This document shows positions 33,295 to 42,575 of a stretch of DNA of 57,985 bases, one piece after another. Under the pieces are notes generated by a model. The model had not been told where the DNA came from, made no database searches, and worked only from the letters and a program-made list of their open reading frames with translations. The stretch comes from Acidobacteriota bacterium (GTDB lineage Bacteria > Acidobacteriota > Terriglobia > Acidiferrales > UBA7541). The stretch covers positions 1 through 57,985 of the forward strand of contig QHYZ01000071.1 in NCBI GenBank assembly GCA_003225295.1. The letters are read 5' to 3'. The position numbers and the translations under genes were made by a program. Positions within the stretch are counted from its first letter, which is position 1. Each line of letters begins with the position of its first letter.

Positions 33295-34914
33295 ATGCCC
33301 TCTGAGATACAAGAACATGCGTCGAGCACTCCCCCGGGAGAAGTGCCTGCTGCTGCACAGACGCCGGAACCATCTCTCGCTGTTATGATCGGCACGAACA
33401 CCGTCTTTGGTGTAATTGCTCGCCTGGCCCAAGCCGGAACTCGCCTTATTACGGTGCCCATTGTGATTACTCATCTGGGCCTTGGCGGTTACGGGATCTG
33501 GGCGATTATCATGACGGCCGCGGCCTACATGCGGTTTGGAAGCATCGGTGTAAAGTCGGCGTTTCAGAAGTACGTGGCAGAAGCCACGGGCAACGGGAAT
33601 TATGAGCGCGCGAATCAACTCCTGAGTACGGGTACGGCCGTGTTGCTTGTGATTTCCTGCTTGGGTCTGGTGCCGATTTCGTTGTGGTCGCGGCAACTGG
33701 CGCGGGCTGCCGGAGTGCCGCCCCAGTTTTTGGAATCGGCCGCGCACGCCATCTCCATGCTGGCTGTAATCATGCTGCTCTCCAATTTTGGAGCGGCGTT
33801 TGAAGCCATCGTCATGGGGGGGCACCGAATTGATCTTGCCCGGAAATTTGTGACTCTCTTTACGATTGCAGAGGCTGTGGCCATCATCTTTGTCCTGCAT
33901 TTTGGCTTCGGTCTGTTCGCCATGGCCACCGTTATGGGCGTCTCGGAAATCGGATTTGTCGCTTGTTGTTACGTGGCCTCCAAGAAGGTGGTGCCAAAGA
34001 TTCATGTTGGCAGGAAGTACGTCAGTAAGACGGTTTTGCATGAACTATTTCGCTATGCAGGGAGCTACCAACTCGTGAACGTAATGGAGGTAGTGTACGC
34101 GGCGATTATTCCCGTCGCGATGCTTCGCGTATTTGGGGATGAAGTCGCGGGCGTGTACGCGCTCGCGAGCCGACTGCAAGGGGCCGCACAGATGCTCCCC
34201 GAAGCCTTACTTCTGCCGATTTTGTCTGGAGGCGCGAAGGTATTCAGCGCTGGTTCTACCGACGAGATGCAGCGACTCATCAAGAAATCGTTCAAGGTAA
34301 CTCTTGGTTTAACACTCTTTCCGCTCGCCTTTCTTTCTATTTTTGGCAGGTCCATTGTGTACGCTTGGACCGGTCAGTCTCCCCACGCCCTGCAGGAAAC
34401 TCTGTGGCTGCTCTGCATAACTGGACTCTTCTATTCTTTTGCACATCTCAGTTTGGTGCTCTACCGAACCTCTGGACATGCACTGTATGACAATGTTCGA
34501 CAGGCCCTGGGAATCCTGGTTCTCCTTACCGTCGCCGTATTTGCTTCTACGGTGGGATATCTCGGCCTTCTGTCCGGCCTTGCCTTCTCGGAATTAATCG
34601 GAATGGTGTTCATGATTATTGCGATAGGGAAGACGTACCCTGGTTTCCGCGTGCGGTCTATGCTGCCGGATATTGGCAAACTAATCTCCGCGACTATTGC
34701 CGCGCTGGCGGTCGGGTTGGCTCTCAGCATGGTGCCACTACCAGCCATGGATAATCAGAGAATCATGGCACTTGTCCGAATGACGATTGCCATCGTGGGA
34801 TGTGTGCTCGCGGCGGGACCGGCATTGTGGTTCACGAAGTCTTTGACCAGGAAAGAAGGGCAGGCGCTTCTGCAAGTTTTTGTTCCACGCAACTTTCGTG
34901 CGCCGAATCCGTAG
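33295..34914 (+). CDS. Polysaccharide flippase (Wzx/MOP superfamily)
   Basis: The 539-residue protein has about 12-14 membrane helices with the MOP/Wzx layout. The N-terminal helix has TVFGVIARLAQAGTRLITVP, followed by GLGGYGIWAIIMTAAAYMRFG, and a central AGVYALASRLQGAAQMLPEA segment. It would move undecaprenyl-linked repeat units across the inner membrane. With the Wzy-like and Wzz-like proteins it makes the locus a Wzx/Wzy-dependent pathway. The first 30 residues are Pro/Ala/Gly-rich and cytosolic. The start at ATG 33295 has no good ribosome-binding site, so a later start is possible. Confidence 0.88.
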   Translation: MPSEIQEHASSTPPGEVPAAAQTPEPSLAVMIGTNTVFGVIARLAQAGTRLITVPIVITHLGLGGYGIWAIIMTAAAYMRFGSIGVKSAFQKYVAEATGNGNYERANQLLSTGTAVLLVISCLGLVPISLWSRQLARAAGVPPQFLESAAHAISMLAVIMLLSNFGAAFEAIVMGGHRIDLARKFVTLFTIAEAVAIIFVLHFGFGLFAMATVMGVSEIGFVACCYVASKKVVPKIHVGRKYVSKTVLHELFRYAGSYQLVNVMEVVYAAIIPVAMLRVFGDEVAGVYALASRLQGAAQMLPEALLLPILSGGAKVFSAGSTDEMQRLIKKSFKVTLGLTLFPLAFLSIFGRSIVYAWTGQSPHALQETLWLLCITGLFYSFAHLSLVLYRTSGHALYDNVRQALGILVLLTVAVFASTVGYLGLLSGLAFSELIGMVFMIIAIGKTYPGFRVRSMLPDIGKLISATIAALAVGLALSMVPLPAMDNQRIMALVRMTIAIVGCVLAAGPALWFTKSLTRKEGQALLQVFVPRNFRAPNP

Positions 34915-34980
34915 TGGCGGGCAATCCGGCTAAGCTGACAAAGTCTTATCTCCCTGAGAGTGGGAACTGGAGCAAACCCC

Positions 34981-36003
34981 GTGAGTGAGCATGAAACTGT
35001 GAAGGGCAGTGAAGTCTGGATATCGGGCAACGCACAAAGGGAACCCGCGAAGACAGCACTCCAGTGCCCTCTTTGCGAAGGGAATGAGATATCAGAGTTC
35101 TCGAGTGCTCCCGACCGATTTCACCTCAGGACGCAGAGATACAGACTCACGCGTTGTAATCACTGTACTTGCGTCTGGCTGGTCAGCCCCCCGCTGCCCG
35201 GGGAAATGTCCCATCACTATAGCGGGGATTATCACAACGCGATCGTCAAGGCGGGTGAAACCTCTGCCGCAGCACGGTGGGAGCAACAACGCGCCATGAT
35301 TTCAAGATTCAAGAAGGGTGGAAATATCCTTGATATCGGTTGCAGCTCCGGTGGGTTTCTCAGCACTTTAAACGCTGCCAACTGGAGGCTTCATGGAATC
35401 GAGATTGCCCCCGAGACGGCTGAAAAGGCCAGGCTTGCCACGGGTGCTGAGGTTTTTACAGGTGAGGCCACCGAAGCGCCCTTCTTACCCGATAGCTTTG
35501 ATGTCATCACTTGTTTTGATGTCCTGGAGCATGTCTATGATCCACGGCAGTTCCTGAGCAAAGTTCAGGAATGGCTCAGGCCTGGTGGCATTTATTACGT
35601 GATGCTTCCCAACATCGATTCATGGGAGTCGCATATGTTCGGTTCCTATTGGTACGGATTGGAGTTGCCAAGACATCTATTCCATTTCTCGCCCAAATCC
35701 CTCGGGTATGTCATGAATTCCCTCGGTTTTTGTGAATTGAGTCTTCTGACTCCGCGCACCTGTTATGTGGAGCGCAGTGTTAATTATCTGGGTGCGGGAA
35801 TCGCTAGCAAATTTGGATTCGAACCCACGTCACAAGCGCAAGCGAAGGAAAGAAGCATTGCCTGGAGAGCCATTCGCAAAGTTGTGCGTCTGTCCTTCAT
35901 CTTCCCGTTCAGCCAGGTGGCGTCCTGGGCGGGCGCAGGCGGAAGTATGGAAGCAGTTTTCGCCAAATCCACAGAGACTCGCTCGGTCGGGGGAGCAGTC
36001 TAG
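34981..36003 (+). CDS. SAM-dependent methyltransferase with N-terminal zinc ribbon
   Basis: From GTG 34981 the 340-residue protein has a likely zinc-binding ribbon (CPLCEGN, then CNHC) at about residues 22-60 and then a class I methyltransferase core: NILDIGCSSGGFL (motif I), GIEIAPETAEKAR (motif II) and FDVITCFDVLEHVYDP (motif IV). The end PRHLFHFSPKSLGYVMNSLG is frequent in this family. This combination is common among C- and O-methyltransferases acting on nucleotide-linked or lipid-linked sugars. The substrate is not known. It lies 66 bases after the flippase gene in the same direction. Confidence 0.87.
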   Translation: MSEHETVKGSEVWISGNAQREPAKTALQCPLCEGNEISEFSSAPDRFHLRTQRYRLTRCNHCTCVWLVSPPLPGEMSHHYSGDYHNAIVKAGETSAAARWEQQRAMISRFKKGGNILDIGCSSGGFLSTLNAANWRLHGIEIAPETAEKARLATGAEVFTGEATEAPFLPDSFDVITCFDVLEHVYDPRQFLSKVQEWLRPGGIYYVMLPNIDSWESHMFGSYWYGLELPRHLFHFSPKSLGYVMNSLGFCELSLLTPRTCYVERSVNYLGAGIASKFGFEPTSQAQAKERSIAWRAIRKVVRLSFIFPFSQVASWAGAGGSMEAVFAKSTETRSVGGAV

Positions 36004-36173
36004 AATGCCGTACTTGAACACTTCAGAAGGCTGTTCTGAATCATACTGAGAATCATGAGAGAAAGCGTGATCTTCAAGCCCCGCATGTTAATGTGTGCCT
36101 GTTCGCGGGAAGGGCCGTCCAGTGGTTTCTCGGGCTGACTCATGAGCACCGCGCACAGCAGAGAGGGTTTTTG

Positions 36174-37709
36174 ATGAGCGCTCTTCCAGTAGCCCCGTTC
36201 GTTGATCTAAGTTCTTTCCTCTCCCACCTTGAACGCACTGGGCGTTTGCACCGAGTCTCCAAACTCGTTGATAAAGATTGGGAAATTGCCTGCCTGGCTC
36301 GCTGGGCCATGGAATCCACACCGGAAAAGGATTCCTACGCTCTCCTGTTTGAGAATGTGAAGAATCAGTCCGTGCCTGTGGCCGTCAACCTGTTTTCCAC
36401 CCCCGAGATGTACGGAGCGGCGCTCGGCGTTCATTCGGACGAGTTGCTTATGGCTTGGGCCAAGGCCCTGGATCGACCGTACAAGCCCGTTGAGGTTGCC
36501 AATGGTCCGGTATTCGATGTCATCGGCACTGACTCGCAGCTCAGCCTTCTGAAGCTCCCCGCTCCCATTTGGACTCCTGGCCGTGACGGCGGACCATATC
36601 TCAGTGCCGCGAGTGTGATCACCAAAGACCCGGATACTGGTATCCAGAATATGGGCATCTACCGGATGCAAATCCATGACCAGAACCATGTCGGCCTCTC
36701 CTTCGGCAGTAAATTGCAGCACGGTGCCATCCATTATTCGAAATACTCTAAACGTCAGCTGCCCATGCCGGTGGCGGCGGTGATCGGCGCTCCACCGGTT
36801 ATCAGTTTTGCCGCGGCTGCCAAGACTGCTTACGGTGTCGACGAAATGGAGATCGCGGGAGGTCTCGCCGGTTCTGCTTTGCAGGTGGTGCGCGGAAAAA
36901 CCGTGGATTTAGCCATCCCTGCCCAGGCCGAGTGTGTAATCGAAGGTTTTGTGCGCTGCGACGCGCTGCGAATGGAAGGTCCGTTCGGGGAAGTCTTGGG
37001 TTACCTGAACCAATCTTCTCCGGCACCCGTCGTTGATGTCACCGCCATCTATCACCGAGCGGCCCCTATACACCATGGGTATGTGCAACAGATGCCTCCC
37101 TCGGATGGCCACCTGGTCATGGAGATGGGATTCCTCGGGCCACTCTGGTTTTACCTCACCCGCAAGCTCGGGCTGAAGGGTGTTCGCAATCTCGCCATCG
37201 CGCGTGGTAGCGCCAGTTTGGCAATTCTTGTTGCTCAGATCGAAAAAGCGCATGTGTCGGAGAGTGCCCGCATCGGTCGCGCGCTGGCTAAGTTCAATTT
37301 GGGGCAGAAATTCATCTACCTGGTAGACGAAGACATTGACATTCGAGATCAAGAAACCCTCAACTGGGCGTTGAGCTCGCGCGTAGACCCCGAGCGCGAT
37401 ATTGAATTCATCAAGGACTTTCCCACATTTCAGTACGACCCCTCCACTCTCGCGCGTGCAGCCAAGGACGGCAGAGAGCTCGGCGCTCCCCCGTATCCTT
37501 CATCTGTGGCCATCGTCAACGCGACCGTAAAGTGTGCCGTGCCGGAGATCTCGCTGCCCGGGCGCTCAGTGATGTTCAAGGCATTGGAGAATTGGGGTGA
37601 AACAGGGCTCCCACCCATCACTCCGCGAAAGCGTCTGGATCGATTGCTCCATACTCATTCAGACCCTGTTCCTGCCTCAGACCAGAACTTTGATTCGCAC
37701 CAGGGTTGA
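36174..37709 (+). CDS. UbiD-family decarboxylase (prenylated-FMN dependent)
   Basis: The 511-residue protein is a full-length UbiD homologue: LSSFLSHLERTGRLHRVSK at the start, the cofactor region NMGIYRMQIHD, the central ASVITKDPDTG, DEMEIAGGLAGSALQVVRGK and EGPFGEVLGYL, which holds the conserved acidic residue, then DEDIDIRDQETLNWALSSR near the end. UbiD enzymes reversibly decarboxylate aromatic or alpha,beta-unsaturated acids with prenylated FMN. A UbiX flavin prenyltransferase is not in this window. ATG 36174 has GAGAGGG as ribosome-binding site. Here it sits between methyltransferase and ligase genes, not with quinone genes, so it could act on a special acid; ubiquinone or menaquinone synthesis remains possible. 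Confidence 0.9.
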   Translation: MSALPVAPFVDLSSFLSHLERTGRLHRVSKLVDKDWEIACLARWAMESTPEKDSYALLFENVKNQSVPVAVNLFSTPEMYGAALGVHSDELLMAWAKALDRPYKPVEVANGPVFDVIGTDSQLSLLKLPAPIWTPGRDGGPYLSAASVITKDPDTGIQNMGIYRMQIHDQNHVGLSFGSKLQHGAIHYSKYSKRQLPMPVAAVIGAPPVISFAAAAKTAYGVDEMEIAGGLAGSALQVVRGKTVDLAIPAQAECVIEGFVRCDALRMEGPFGEVLGYLNQSSPAPVVDVTAIYHRAAPIHHGYVQQMPPSDGHLVMEMGFLGPLWFYLTRKLGLKGVRNLAIARGSASLAILVAQIEKAHVSESARIGRALAKFNLGQKFIYLVDEDIDIRDQETLNWALSSRVDPERDIEFIKDFPTFQYDPSTLARAAKDGRELGAPPYPSSVAIVNATVKCAVPEISLPGRSVMFKALENWGETGLPPITPRKRLDRLLHTHSDPVPASDQNFDSHQG

Positions 37710-37815
37710 GACCGAATTAGGCCAGGAGCTCCCCTCTAAGATCCTGCCGACATGCTCCGTAACTTATTGACAATTAATAGGTTACAGAACACTCTCGACA
37801 TCGTTCCTCATACTA

Positions 37816-37831
37816 AGGCAGCGAAATTGCT
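37816..37831 (+). promoter_or_regulatory. Sigma-54-type promoter before the HTH-acyl-CoA ligase gene
   Basis: AGGCAGCGAAATTGCT differs from the consensus only at the first base, with exact GG-N10-GC spacing and TTGCT. The predicted start near 37842 is about 80 bases before the ATG. Confidence 0.6.
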
Positions 37832-37923
37832 CTCCCTGCGGCTTATTCCGGGATGCAGAGAGAATTATAAAGATTGGCGCAGGCGATAAAAACACTGAAA
37901 ATATCTGGTAGGGGAGCTCCTTG

Positions 37924-39702
37924 ATGGTCAAATTGTTCACGGCGCCCGAAACAGCGGCACAGCTGCAGATCGAACTCGACACGCTGTATCGCTACGCACG
38001 CAGCGGAGACTTGCGGGGTGTAAAGGTCGGGAAAGTGTGGCGTTTCACCGCGGATGACATTCGGGACTTCATCAGTGCCCGGGGACACCATCCACCAACC
38101 GAGGATCACGCTCCTCGCCTGCTACAGGACGCCCTCCGCAATGCCGCCAAGGAGTCCGGGGACCAGACTAAGTTCATCTGTGGTACTGAACGTCTGTCTT
38201 ATGCCGAAATTGATCGTTATTCGGATGGCCTTGCCAATCGGTTGGTCGCGCGTCATGTCCGCTCGGGCGATCGTATAATCCTCGGCCTGCCCAATTCAGC
38301 CGCGTTCGTTATTGCCTGTTTCGCAATATGGAAAGCTCGGGCTGTCGTAGTCGCGCTTGATCCCGCCATGCGCTCCACAAATCTGCAGCATATTTTGGAG
38401 AGAGCGGAGCCGACGGCGCTAATTGCGGAGCCGAGTTTTGTGGAAAGGGTTCAGGAAATGCCGGGGGTTCTCCGTTTCTTCCGCGTTTTTTTCTTGAAAG
38501 ACCCTTCTGCAGCTCTACCGGAAACTGCCCAGATCGCCGTGGAGTCCTTGCAAACGGCAATTGCCGGCGATCTCGAAACGGGAGCACTGCCGGCCGGTGC
38601 ACGGCCGGATGACTTGGCAACCATCACCTTCACCAGCGGCTCGACCGGCGTGCCGAAAGGTGTCATGCACACGCACGAGAGTACGCTGGCGTGCGCATCG
38701 TTTACGCTCAATTTCCTGGAGTTGTCGAAGACCGACGTCATGGTGGTGCCCCTTCCTTTGCATCATATTCTTGCCTTTCGTCGGTTTCTTACCTGCTTTT
38801 TGGCACAATCGACCGCGCTGATTGCGCCCGACATTTTTGTGGCTTTGAGCCAATTCCCAGTGTTGCGTCCCACCGGCTTGGTCTTGGTTCCAGCGGCTTG
38901 CAATATGATCATCGACACTTTCGCTTCCTTTTTCCGTCACAACGGTAACTCCCTGCGCTATGTCGAAATCGGTTCTGAACCCATGTCTCCAGAAAGGCTG
39001 AGCGCCTTGCAAGCCATCTTGCCCAACACACAGATCCACTTGACCTATGGACTTACAGAGGGGCGCGTTGGATACCTCAAGCGCGGCCCCCGCGGTGTCT
39101 TTAACCGCCTCGCGGGTTCAAATGATGGCTTGCAAGTACAAGTCGTGGATGGTCAGGGCCAGCCGGTTGCCCCCGGTGAGACCGGCGAAATCCTGCTCCG
39201 AGGGTCCGGACTTTTGAAGGGCTACTTGGGTGATTCTCAAGAGGCGCTCACCAGTATAAGGAACAATGGATTCCGAACAGGTGACATGGGAATGATGGAA
39301 GCCAACGGTGACATCCAATTGATGGGTCGCATGGATGACATCCTTAAGGTTGGCGGCCACAAAATCAATCCGCGCGAAGTGGAGGCGGTCCTGCAGCGGC
39401 ACCCGAACGTGGCAGAAGCGGTTCTTGTAGGACTTGCGGACCCACGAAAAATCATGGAGGTAAAACTCCATGCGTTTGTAGTCCCCAGAAAAGACGCCGT
39501 CCCCACTGCCGCAGAGCTGGTGGCCCATTGCCGGCTCCATTTGGAACCCTACAAAGTGCCTGCAAGTATCCAGTTTCGCGCCTCATTCCCGAAAACGACG
39601 CTTGGTAAGATCCAGCGCCACTTGGTGACCCAAGAAGCACAGGGGGCCGCGGTGGAAGAGGGTGATCCTTCTCAGGGCCCAAACAATCCAGTTGGTGCCT
39701 GA
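37924..39702 (+). CDS. Acyl-CoA/acyl-ACP ligase with N-terminal excisionase-type helix-turn-helix
   Basis: Residues 4-52 are an excisionase-family (MerR-like) winged helix-turn-helix: TAPETAAQLQIELDTLYRYA, then GVKVGKVWRFTADDIRDFI. After a short linker, residues 65-570 form a complete adenylate-forming enzyme: P-loop TFTSGSTGVPKG (235-246), YGLTEG (375-380), RTGD (Asp454), GRMDDILKVGGHKINPREVE and the catalytic Lys562 (LGKIQRH). It would activate a carboxylic acid as acyl-AMP and pass it to CoA or a carrier protein such as the ACP encoded at 24479. The two domains are in one uninterrupted frame; the ATG at 37924 follows AGGGGAG at good spacing and precedes the DNA-binding domain. I know of no characterised protein of this form. 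It may sense its own substrate while bound to DNA, or the HTH may target it to a partner. Confidence 0.88.
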   Translation: MVKLFTAPETAAQLQIELDTLYRYARSGDLRGVKVGKVWRFTADDIRDFISARGHHPPTEDHAPRLLQDALRNAAKESGDQTKFICGTERLSYAEIDRYSDGLANRLVARHVRSGDRIILGLPNSAAFVIACFAIWKARAVVVALDPAMRSTNLQHILERAEPTALIAEPSFVERVQEMPGVLRFFRVFFLKDPSAALPETAQIAVESLQTAIAGDLETGALPAGARPDDLATITFTSGSTGVPKGVMHTHESTLACASFTLNFLELSKTDVMVVPLPLHHILAFRRFLTCFLAQSTALIAPDIFVALSQFPVLRPTGLVLVPAACNMIIDTFASFFRHNGNSLRYVEIGSEPMSPERLSALQAILPNTQIHLTYGLTEGRVGYLKRGPRGVFNRLAGSNDGLQVQVVDGQGQPVAPGETGEILLRGSGLLKGYLGDSQEALTSIRNNGFRTGDMGMMEANGDIQLMGRMDDILKVGGHKINPREVEAVLQRHPNVAEAVLVGLADPRKIMEVKLHAFVVPRKDAVPTAAELVAHCRLHLEPYKVPASIQFRASFPKTTLGKIQRHLVTQEAQGAAVEEGDPSQGPNNPVGA

Positions 39703-40108
39703 CTGGCTGTGTGCCCTCCAATGATGGGAAGCCAAGCTCAAGGCTGTCGCGCGCAAAACTCGGTGACGGCTTGACCGAACTTCTCTCCACAAAACACGAT
39801 GGCGCGTCAAACCTAGGCGTCATGCATGGTTTTTCCTGACTTGCTCCGATCCTCTCTGAGTAAGAACGCTGTCACACGACCTTTGCCAAAGTTTCCAAAG
39901 GATTGGCCTTGGCCCCTCCGATCGAACTCCAGCGACTTTGCGGTTGAAACCCTCGGCACTCATCGTGTTCCAGAGGGCATGGAACGATACCGATTGGATT
40001 CCGAAGCTAGCGAACTTCCCTCTAGCGGGGACAACCAAGGGCGACAGTATATTGGGGCGCCGCTCCGCGCGAGAACACACTTCGTATGCTTATAGGCTTG
40101 GGGCGATT
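39703..40108. other. Convergent intergenic region, nothing recognised
   Basis: Four hundred bases between the converging HTH-ligase and hemA genes. Open frames here (for example 39820-40080 minus, 39826-40095 plus) have no family features. No convincing terminator hairpin was found. Confidence 0.4.
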
Positions 40109-41335
40109 CTAGGACTTACCGTGGGCTTCCGCGATCGCGTGAGAATATTCAATCGAGTGATTTCCCGAGCCATTGAGAAATTTGTCCAGCAGGCACGTGA
40201 AATGCAACCGCTCAGGCTCAGTGAGATGAGGCATTGCGGCAAGATGCTGGCGGAGCAAGGCTTCGCGTTTATGCTCGGGCACGGCTCGCAGTTGGGCGTA
40301 CGCCGCACACGCCGCCACACCAGCCTGCCAGCGCATGAAGCCCTCGATCTGCTCTTCGATCAGAGCGGTGGCGCGTGGAATCTCCTCTTCGCGCGCTCTC
40401 TTGTTTTGTTCAACAACCTCAGTGAGGTTATCGATATCGGAAAGATGGACTTGCGGGAGCGATTTTACAGCGGGATCCACGTTTCGTGGCACCCCCAAGT
40501 CCATGATCACTATTGGTCGGTTCCCCCGGACAGTCATAGCTGCTTCGAGATGCGTGCGCGTGAGAATTGGTTCCGGACTACTGACCGAAGTCACGATGAG
40601 GTCGGGCCAGTCCAGCACCTCAGGAAGCTTTTCCCAGGGCAAGACCTCGCCCCCATAGCGCGCCACGAGTGTTCTGGCATTTTCAGTCGTGCGATTCAAA
40701 ATCCGCAGTTGCGGAACGCCCCGGGCACACAGGTGTTTCACTACCTGTTCGCTCGTCGCACCCGCCCCCACAATCATGATCCGCTGATTCTCCAAGCCTG
40801 ACAAAAGGACCTCTGCCTGTTTCACGCCCGCAAACGCCACGGACATCGGCCTCGAACCGATCTGCGTTTCCGTCCGAATGCGCTTGCCAACTTCCAGCGC
40901 CGACTGGAACAGTCGATTCAGGACACGACCGGTCGACCCGTAATCCATTGCCACACGATACGCTTCCCGAACTTGGCCGAGGATTTCCGACTCCCCCAAC
41001 AGCAAGGAATCCAGCCCGGCTGCCACGCGATAAAGGTGACGAACGAGATCGCGGTCACTGTGGCGGTAGACGGCTGAGCCCATCTCGGCAGGCGCCAACC
41101 GGTGGTAAGAAGCGACGAACATCTCCATCGCCTGGAGGATGTCGCCGGAGCGCTCTCGCGCCACGCCGTAAACCTCCGTGCGATTGCAAGTCGAGAGGAT
41201 CACAGCTTCCTTGAGGACGCCGCGGGCACGCAGTTGGTCGGTGGCTTCGCAAGCCTGCTCAACGCGAAACGCAATTCGTTCGCGCAGTGCGAGGCCCGCG
41301 GTGCGGTGGCTAATTCCTATGACGGCGAGTTCCAT
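40109..41335 (-). CDS. hemA: Glutamyl-tRNA reductase
   Basis: The 408-residue protein has the features of GluTR: N-terminal VIGISHRTAGLALRER, the nucleophile Cys50 in LSTCNRTEVY, the RVAAGLDSLLLGESEILGQV signature, the NADPH site IVGAGATSEQ and the C-terminal helical dimerisation domain. It reduces glutamyl-tRNA to glutamate-1-semialdehyde, the first committed step to 5-aminolevulinate in the C5 pathway. It lies 151 bases after hemB on the same strand, not with hemC/hemD as in many core haem operons. No hemL aminotransferase is in the window. It could be the housekeeping copy or a second copy feeding a special product; the sigma-54-type promoter in front of the operon favours the second. Confidence 0.95.
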   Translation of the reverse strand: MELAVIGISHRTAGLALRERIAFRVEQACEATDQLRARGVLKEAVILSTCNRTEVYGVARERSGDILQAMEMFVASYHRLAPAEMGSAVYRHSDRDLVRHLYRVAAGLDSLLLGESEILGQVREAYRVAMDYGSTGRVLNRLFQSALEVGKRIRTETQIGSRPMSVAFAGVKQAEVLLSGLENQRIMIVGAGATSEQVVKHLCARGVPQLRILNRTTENARTLVARYGGEVLPWEKLPEVLDWPDLIVTSVSSPEPILTRTHLEAAMTVRGNRPIVIMDLGVPRNVDPAVKSLPQVHLSDIDNLTEVVEQNKRAREEEIPRATALIEEQIEGFMRWQAGVAACAAYAQLRAVPEHKREALLRQHLAAMPHLTEPERLHFTCLLDKFLNGSGNHSIEYSHAIAEAHGKS

Positions 41336-41486
41336 GTTGATAGCTAGTGCGCAGCCTTTCGCCCTTGGTGTGTTTCACGGTGTCACTGCGGGCAAACCCT
41401 GTTTCACGATTGCACATCTCGGGGACGTGAACCTTCTCTGCGATGGTCCAGCAATACACCAGCTGGCGGGACAGCCGCGAGGGCGT

Positions 41487-42575
41487 CTACTTCAGCTCAT
41501 TCGCCACTTCCTTTGCAAAATAGGTGATGATGATGTCTGCACCGGCGCGTTTCATCGAGATCAGCGCTTCCATCATGATCAGCTTTTTGTCGAGACGGCC
41601 AATCCGTGCTGCGGCGTCGATCATGGCGTACTCGCCGCTCACGTTGTACGTGGCCAACGGCATCTGGAATTCCGTCTTCGCTCGGTACACGATATCCAGG
41701 TAATAAAGCGCGGGCTTCACCATCACAATGTCCGCGCCCTCTTCGATATCCATCGCAATTTCCCGCATCGCTTCATTGGAATTGCTGAAATCCATCTGGT
41801 GCGTCTTCTTGTCGCCATGCGACAACGTCGACTGCGTGCCTTCCTTGAAGAATGGATCGTAGAGCTTCGAAGCATATTTCGCCGAGTACGCCATGATGGG
41901 CGTGTTCACGAAGCCGTCGTCGTCCAGCGTTTGTCTCAGTGCGCGAATCTGTCCATCCAGCATCGCTGCCGGCGCCACCATGTCGCTGCCTGCTTGCACG
42001 TGCGAAAGAGCGGTTCTCGCCAGCACGTCTTTAGAAGCGTCGTTCAACAAGTACCCGTCCTGGAGGATCCCGCAATGGCTGTGTGTCGTGTATTCGCACA
42101 GGCATACGTCGGTCACGACCAGAAGTTCGGGCACATTCTTTTTCAGCGCGCGAACTGCTTCCTGAACGATTCCGTTGGGCGCGTAGGCGCCCGTGGCAAG
42201 CAAATCTTTTTCCTTGGGGTCCGGTACCCCAAACAAGAGAATCCCGGGAATTCCGAGGTCGCGAATTTCTTTTGCTTCCTCGATCAATTTATCGATGGAA
42301 AGATGATAGTTGCCTGGGATCGCATTGATTTCGTGCTTTATGCCGTGGCCGGGCACCACGAACAAAGGCAAGATCAAATCGTCAATCGACAGTGAATGTT
42401 CGCGCACCAAGCGCCGGAATCGGTCGTTCTGCCTGAGCCTTCTCAGTCTTCGGGCAGGAAATCCTGTTCCGGCTTCCCTTCCGTACGATGGCGCTGGTCC
42501 GCCAATCGTCTGAGTCCTCTGCTGTGGCATATTCTCTTCAAGCAAGGTCACTGCTGATTTATTGTTCATAGTCAT
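41487..42575 (-). CDS. hemB: Delta-aminolevulinic acid dehydratase (porphobilinogen synthase)
   Basis: The 362-residue enzyme joins two 5-aminolevulinates to porphobilinogen. The zinc-type active site is present: Cys158, Cys160 and Cys168 in DVCLCEYTTHSHCG, and the Schiff-base lysines Lys233 (YSAKYAS) and Lys287 (MVKPALYYLD). Length is normal apart from about 35 extra N-terminal residues. The ATG at 42575 overlaps the stop of the PaaK-like ligase gene (ATGA), so the two are translationally coupled; the open frame further upstream lies inside that gene. The HSHC spelling replaces the usual HGHC. The operon order ligase-hemB-hemA is unusual and ties porphobilinogen supply to an acid-activating enzyme. 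Confidence 0.95.
   Translation of the reverse strand: MTMNNKSAVTLLEENMPQQRTQTIGGPAPSYGREAGTGFPARRLRRLRQNDRFRRLVREHSLSIDDLILPLFVVPGHGIKHEINAIPGNYHLSIDKLIEEAKEIRDLGIPGILLFGVPDPKEKDLLATGAYAPNGIVQEAVRALKKNVPELLVVTDVCLCEYTTHSHCGILQDGYLLNDASKDVLARTALSHVQAGSDMVAPAAMLDGQIRALRQTLDDDGFVNTPIMAYSAKYASKLYDPFFKEGTQSTLSHGDKKTHQMDFSNSNEAMREIAMDIEEGADIVMVKPALYYLDIVYRAKTEFQMPLATYNVSGEYAMIDAAARIGRLDKKLIMMEALISMKRAGADIIITYFAKEVANELK

Noticed and set aside
39938-40801. 287-codon plus-strand frame
   Set aside because: It overlaps hemA antisense; no recognisable motifs.
41178-42395. 405-codon plus-strand frame, rich in His, Arg and Val
   Set aside because: Antisense shadow of hemB and the hemA start; no family features.
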